Positions 7,671 to 10,288 of a stretch of DNA of 10,288 bases are shown here, one piece after another. Every line of letters starts with the position of its first letter. Positions within the stretch are counted from its first letter, which is position 1. Under the pieces are notes generated by a model, which saw nothing but the letters and a program-made list of their open reading frames with translations, had not been told where the DNA came from and ran no database searches. A program made the translations under genes and the position numbers. Location of the stretch: contig CAILDT010000991.1 in NCBI GenBank assembly GCA_903833025.1, forward strand, positions 1-10,288. Direction: 5' to 3'. The stretch comes from an uncultured Bacteroidota bacterium (GTDB lineage: Bacteria > Bacteroidota > Bacteroidia > 2-12-FULL-35-15).

Positions 7671-7700
7671 AAAGCACCTTGAAAATCAAGGTGCTTTTTT
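7671..7700 (+). terminator. Strong intrinsic terminator after the orphan gene
   Basis: A perfect 11-bp stem, AAAGCACCTTG (7671-7681) paired with CAAGGTGCTTT (7687-7697), encloses a 5-nt AAAAT loop and runs into six T's (7695-7700). It lies 25 bp after the stop of the upstream gene and 40 bp before the next ATG. Confidence 0.92.
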
Positions 7701-7708
7701 ATTTTAAT

Positions 7709-7716
7709 TATCTTCG
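7709..7716 (+). promoter_or_regulatory. Possible -7 element upstream of the crotonase gene
   Basis: TATCTTCG differs from TAnnTTTG at one base and ends 24 bp before the ATG at 7741. That is the same spacing as for the preceding gene. Because a strong terminator ends at 7700, the crotonase gene needs its own promoter, and this is the only plausible site in the gap. The -33 region would fall inside the terminator stem and T run. Confidence 0.4.
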
Positions 7717-7740
7717 CAACAAATATAAAAAACAAGATTT

Positions 7741-8499
7741 ATGGAAGGTTATATTAAAACTACTACTTCAAACGGAATTGCAACTATTACTTTTTTTCAT
7801 CCACAAAGTAATTCTTTGCCAGGAACATTATTACGTCAATTAGCAGAAGAAATTACAAAGGCAGGAAATGATGCTAATGCAAATGTTATTGTATTGCAAA
7901 GCGAAGGAGAAAAGGCATTTTGTGCTGGAGCATCATTTGACGAATTAATTTCTATTAAAGATTTTGAAACTGGAAAAAAATTCTTTTCCGGATTTGCAAT
8001 GGTTATAAATGCAATGCGAACAGCTCCAAAGTTTGTTATAGCTCGTGTTCAGGGGAAAGCTGTTGGTGGTGGTGTTGGTATTGTATCTGCTGCTGATTAT
8101 ACATTAGCTGTTGATTCGGCTTCAGTAAAATTAAGTGAGTTGGCAGTTGGTATTGGTCCGTTTGTAGTTGGTCCAGTAGTTGAACGCAAAATAGGAACAT
8201 CAGCATTCACTTCTTTATCCATCAATGCTACTGAATGGCAAACCGCCGTATGGGCAAAGGAAAAAGGACTATATGTAGAGATATTTAAAACAACAGAAGA
8301 AATGGATATGGCTATTGCGGCATTGGCAGATAAACTTTCGAAATCAAATCCGGAGGCGATGCAAATGCTTAAGAAAGTATTCTGGAGCGGAACAGAAAGC
8401 TGGGATACTCTTTTAATTGAACGTGCCGAAATGAGCGGTAAATTGGTGCTTTCGGAGTTTACTGTTAATGCAATAAACAAATTTAAAGCAAAAGCTTAG
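7741..8499 (+). CDS. Enoyl-CoA hydratase/isomerase family protein (crotonase fold)
   Basis: A 252-residue crotonase-superfamily enzyme acting on acyl-CoA thioesters in the cytoplasm. The N-terminal strand motif HPQSNSLPG (20-28) is followed by the oxyanion-hole segments FCAGASFDEL (60-69) and GKAVGGGVG (105-113). E133 in LSELAVGIGP corresponds to the first catalytic Glu of classical hydratases (rat Glu144). By my hand alignment the second catalytic Glu (rat Glu164) falls on or near S160 and is not conserved, so classical hydration is uncertain and isomerisation or another crotonase reaction is possible. It lacks the Asp expected for PaaG. The C-terminal helices (about 185-250) are complete. 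It could act in the same acyl-CoA pathway as the PaaZ-type enzyme upstream, but it lies beyond a terminator in a separate transcript and converges on the helicase gene with only 4 bp between the stop codons. Confidence 0.9.
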   Translation: MEGYIKTTTSNGIATITFFHPQSNSLPGTLLRQLAEEITKAGNDANANVIVLQSEGEKAFCAGASFDELISIKDFETGKKFFSGFAMVINAMRTAPKFVIARVQGKAVGGGVGIVSAADYTLAVDSASVKLSELAVGIGPFVVGPVVERKIGTSAFTSLSINATEWQTAVWAKEKGLYVEIFKTTEEMDMAIAALADKLSKSNPEAMQMLKKVFWSGTESWDTLLIERAEMSGKLVLSEFTVNAINKFKAKA

Positions 8500-8503
8500 C
8501 TTC

Positions 8504-9817
8504 TTATTTAGAAACCCCCATTTTCACTTTCTTATTCTTTATCTTTTCATTCTTAACCAAACTAAGAACCGAATCAATTCTTTTTCTGCTCACAGCTGCA
8601 TACGAAGTAAAGTCAAGCACTTCAATTAAACCCAATTCATCCTTATTTAGTTTTCCTTTTTGCAACAGCATACCTACAATATCCATTTTATTTATCTTAT
8701 CTTTTTTTCCTGCTGCTATGTAAAGTGTACACCAAGGAGTATTTTCAGGGATTGTATTTTTTTCAGGAAGCGTTTCATCCATCGGCTTTTCTTTAATAAA
8801 TGTCGGGATGTATTCTCCTTCTGATAAAAGCAAGTACGAAGTTCCTTTGGCATTCATCCTTGCTGTACGCCCGTTTCGGTGTACAAATACATCTTCAGTA
8901 TGAGGCAATTGATAATGAATTACGTTTTCTATTTCCGGAATATCCAATCCTCGCGAAGCCAAATCAGTGGTGATTAAAATATTATTTGTCCCATTTCTTA
9001 GTTTGATTAATGCACGTTCCCTGTCTTCCTGTTCCATTTTTCCGTGAAAGATACCGTGTGATAATCCTTTGTCTTTTAATAATTCGCTTATGCGTTCCAC
9101 AGCATCGCGGTGATTACAAAACACAAGCGTTGCTTTTTTATTACCCAATTTACATATCAAGCCAAACAAGGCATCCAGCTTATCTTTGCCCGTTGCTTTT
9201 ACAATTTTCAATTTTAATCCTTCCGGTTGTGTGGGCGAGTTGTTCAGGTAATTTAATTTAACAGGGTTTGCAACACCTGTAAATTCAGGTATCTCCACAA
9301 GGTTAGTAGCTGAAGTAAGTATTCGTTTGTTCAGTTTTTTTAATTGATAAATAATAAACGACATATCATCTTTGAACCCAAATTCGAGGGCTTTATCAAA
9401 CTCATCCAACACCAAAGTGGTTACCGTGTTTGCATCAAAACTATTATTACGGATGTGAAATGCCAACCTACCGGGTGTGCCGATGAGTAATGCGGGTGGA
9501 TGTTCCAAGTTGTTTTTTTCGGTGCGGGTGGAGTGCCCACCGTAGCAACAATTAACTTTAAAACCAGTGCTCATTGCTTTGAAAACTTGTTCTATCTGCA
9601 AACCCAATTCGCGGGAGGGCACTATTATTAGTGCTTGCACACCTGCTTTATCTTTTTGGAAAGAGGATAAGAGAGGCAGTAAAAATGCGACTGTTTTGCC
9701 CGAACCTGTTGGCGAAAGTAATACTATGTCGGTTGCTTTTTTGCCTGCTTCTATGGTTGCTAATTGCATTGGGTTGAGGGTTGCAATTTTCAGGTTTTCT
9801 AATTCTTTTTTGAACAT
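8504..9817 (-). CDS. dbpA: DbpA-like DEAD-box ATP-dependent RNA helicase
   Basis: A 437-residue two-domain RNA helicase with a C-terminal DbpA-type RNA-binding domain. In E. coli DbpA this domain recognises hairpin 92 of 23S rRNA during large-subunit assembly. Helicase motifs are in order: Q motif around LNPMQ (14-18), Walker A SPTGSGKT (35-42), Ia PSREL (67-71), GG (93-94), Ib TPGRL (114-118), motif II DEFD (138-141), motif III SAT (169-171), IV region LVFCN (231-235), motif V TTDLASRGLD (283-292) and motif VI HRNGRTAR (313-320). The DbpA domain spans about 361-433, starting TLYIAAGKKDKI and ending in a Lys-rich tail. Motif II is DEFD instead of DEAD and motif Ia has PSREL instead of PTREL, both conservative variants. 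The ATG at 9815-9817 follows a good promoter element. Binding of 23S rRNA is inferred from the domain. Confidence 0.9.
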   Translation of the reverse strand: MFKKELENLKIATLNPMQLATIEAGKKATDIVLLSPTGSGKTVAFLLPLLSSFQKDKAGVQALIIVPSRELGLQIEQVFKAMSTGFKVNCCYGGHSTRTEKNNLEHPPALLIGTPGRLAFHIRNNSFDANTVTTLVLDEFDKALEFGFKDDMSFIIYQLKKLNKRILTSATNLVEIPEFTGVANPVKLNYLNNSPTQPEGLKLKIVKATGKDKLDALFGLICKLGNKKATLVFCNHRDAVERISELLKDKGLSHGIFHGKMEQEDRERALIKLRNGTNNILITTDLASRGLDIPEIENVIHYQLPHTEDVFVHRNGRTARMNAKGTSYLLLSEGEYIPTFIKEKPMDETLPEKNTIPENTPWCTLYIAAGKKDKINKMDIVGMLLQKGKLNKDELGLIEVLDFTSYAAVSRKRIDSVLSLVKNEKIKNKKVKMGVSK

Positions 9818-9836
9818 TAGTTTTTTATTATGGCGA

Positions 9837-9844
9837 CAAAGGTA
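9837..9844 (-). promoter_or_regulatory. Bacteroidota-type -7 element upstream of the helicase gene
   Basis: On the minus strand TACCTTTG matches TAnnTTTG exactly and ends 19 bp before the helicase ATG, implying a leader of about 13 nt. No clear TTG-type -33 box is present 17-23 bp further upstream. Confidence 0.6.
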
Positions 9845-10047
9845 TTGTTTATTTGGTTGGAGATTTTAGGAGTTGGAATTGGAAGGGGGATTATTATGAT
9901 TGATTTGGTTTGAGAAGATAGAAACTGAATGGAGGAAAGGAAGAGAGGTTAAAGAAGATAATTGGCGAGTGCGCATATGCGGAGAATAATTAAAAATCAA
10001 TAGATTGCTTTTAATTTTAACATACAGGAAAGTGTTTTTGAAAAGTT
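9845..10047. other. Intergenic stretch without a convincing gene
   Basis: Between the helicase promoter and the tandem repeats the plus strand is purine-rich (notably 9870-9960) and then AT-rich. I see no RNA gene and no recognisable coding signal. A perfect 10-bp palindrome, CGCATATGCG, sits at 9972-9981. A minus-strand frame is open across the stretch as a continuation of the repeat-encoded frame and stops at 9866-9868. Its translation here resembles no known protein. Confidence 0.55.
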
Positions 10048-10288
10048 GACGATTTATGCGCGAAACCGACCTTTTGCCCGCGAGAGGGTACGATTTATGT
10101 GCGGGAGGATACGATTTGTGCGCGGGAGCAAACGATTTATGCGCGAGACGATACGATTTGTACGCAGGAGCAAACGATTTATGCGCGGGACGATAGCTTT
10201 TGTGCGAGAGAGGGTAGCTTTTGTGCGCGACGGGGTATGATTTATGCGCGGGGGCTGACCTTTTGTGTGCGGGGGCTGACCTTTTGTG
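10048..10288. repeat. 21-bp tandem repeat array (minisatellite), about 11.5 copies, cut by window edge
   Basis: Units start at 10048, 10068, 10089, 10110, 10131, 10152, 10173, 10194, 10215, 10236, 10257 and 10278 (partial). All complete units are 21 bp except the first, which is 20 bp. Each unit reads roughly as a variable trinucleotide (TAC, AAC, GAC, TAG or TAT), then GATTTATG, GATTTGTG or CTTTTGTG, then a GC-rich part such as CGCGGGAG. The array is much richer in G and C than the surrounding DNA. Units at 10110-10151 and 10152-10193 form a 42-bp higher-order pair that differs at only three positions. There are no unique spacers, so it is not a CRISPR array. Both strands have open frames through it because 21 bp is seven codons. 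Confidence 0.93.

Noticed and set aside
8097..8480. Minus-strand 127-residue reading frame inside the crotonase gene
   Set aside because: It is antisense to conserved crotonase sequence and shows no protein-like motif.
10046..10240. Plus-strand 64-residue protein with an Arg-rich heptapeptide repeat (RFVRGSK-like)
   Set aside because: It starts at a TTG just before the repeats, has no non-repeat domain and is ended by a TGA inside the tenth unit. It is better explained as a by-product of the 21-bp period.
10048..10288. CRISPR array
   Set aside because: Units are directly adjacent with no unique spacers, the period is 21 bp, and no cas gene is nearby.

Overview
The window looks like chromosomal DNA from a member of the Bacteroidota. 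The DNA is AT-rich, and several genes are preceded by the Bacteroidota -7 promoter element (TAnnTTTG). Shine-Dalgarno-like sequence is absent or weak. The proteins (a SpoIIE-type phosphatase with a short coiled-coil/YAKRIQ linker, an HWPG-type membrane protein, a HPQSNSLP-type crotonase) match types familiar from that phylum. No rRNA, tRNA, CRISPR array or insertion sequence was seen.

Left part (1-4090): three same-strand genes, separated by only 3 bp each, look like one operon. They are a large alpha-helical protein of unknown function that is cut by the left edge, a multi-pass membrane protein with a duplicated helix-hairpin ending in a His-Trp motif, and a membrane-anchored coiled-coil PP2C/SpoIIE-type serine phosphatase. 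The phosphatase has complete metal-binding motifs but no obvious sensor domain. The other two proteins could supply the input (inference).

Middle part (4125-7077): a promoter overlaps the TTG that would otherwise look like the start of the next gene. It drives a full-length 681-residue PaaZ-type bifunctional enzyme (aldehyde dehydrogenase plus MaoC-like hotdog hydratase). This is followed 1 bp later by a small antibiotic-biosynthesis-monooxygenase-fold protein and 5 bp after that by a cupin. The cupin reading frame is broken at a run of seven A's. The missing C-terminal 56 codons lie intact in the -1 frame and end at 7077.

Right-middle part (7162-9844): a single orphan gene of unknown function with its own promoter and a strong intrinsic terminator, then an enoyl-CoA hydratase/isomerase-family protein. 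This converges, with a 4 bp gap, on a DbpA-like DEAD-box RNA helicase on the minus strand. PaaZ and the crotonase both fit CoA-linked degradation of an aromatic or acyl compound, but no other phenylacetate pathway gene is visible here.

Right end (9845-10288): a stretch with no convincing gene, and then a GC-rich tandem array of 21-bp units (about 11.5 copies, with local 42-bp higher-order periodicity) that runs off the window. Because 21 bp is seven codons, it reads as a heptapeptide repeat in open frames on both strands. The minus-strand frame, built on HKS[Y/F], stays open from the window edge for 140 codons.
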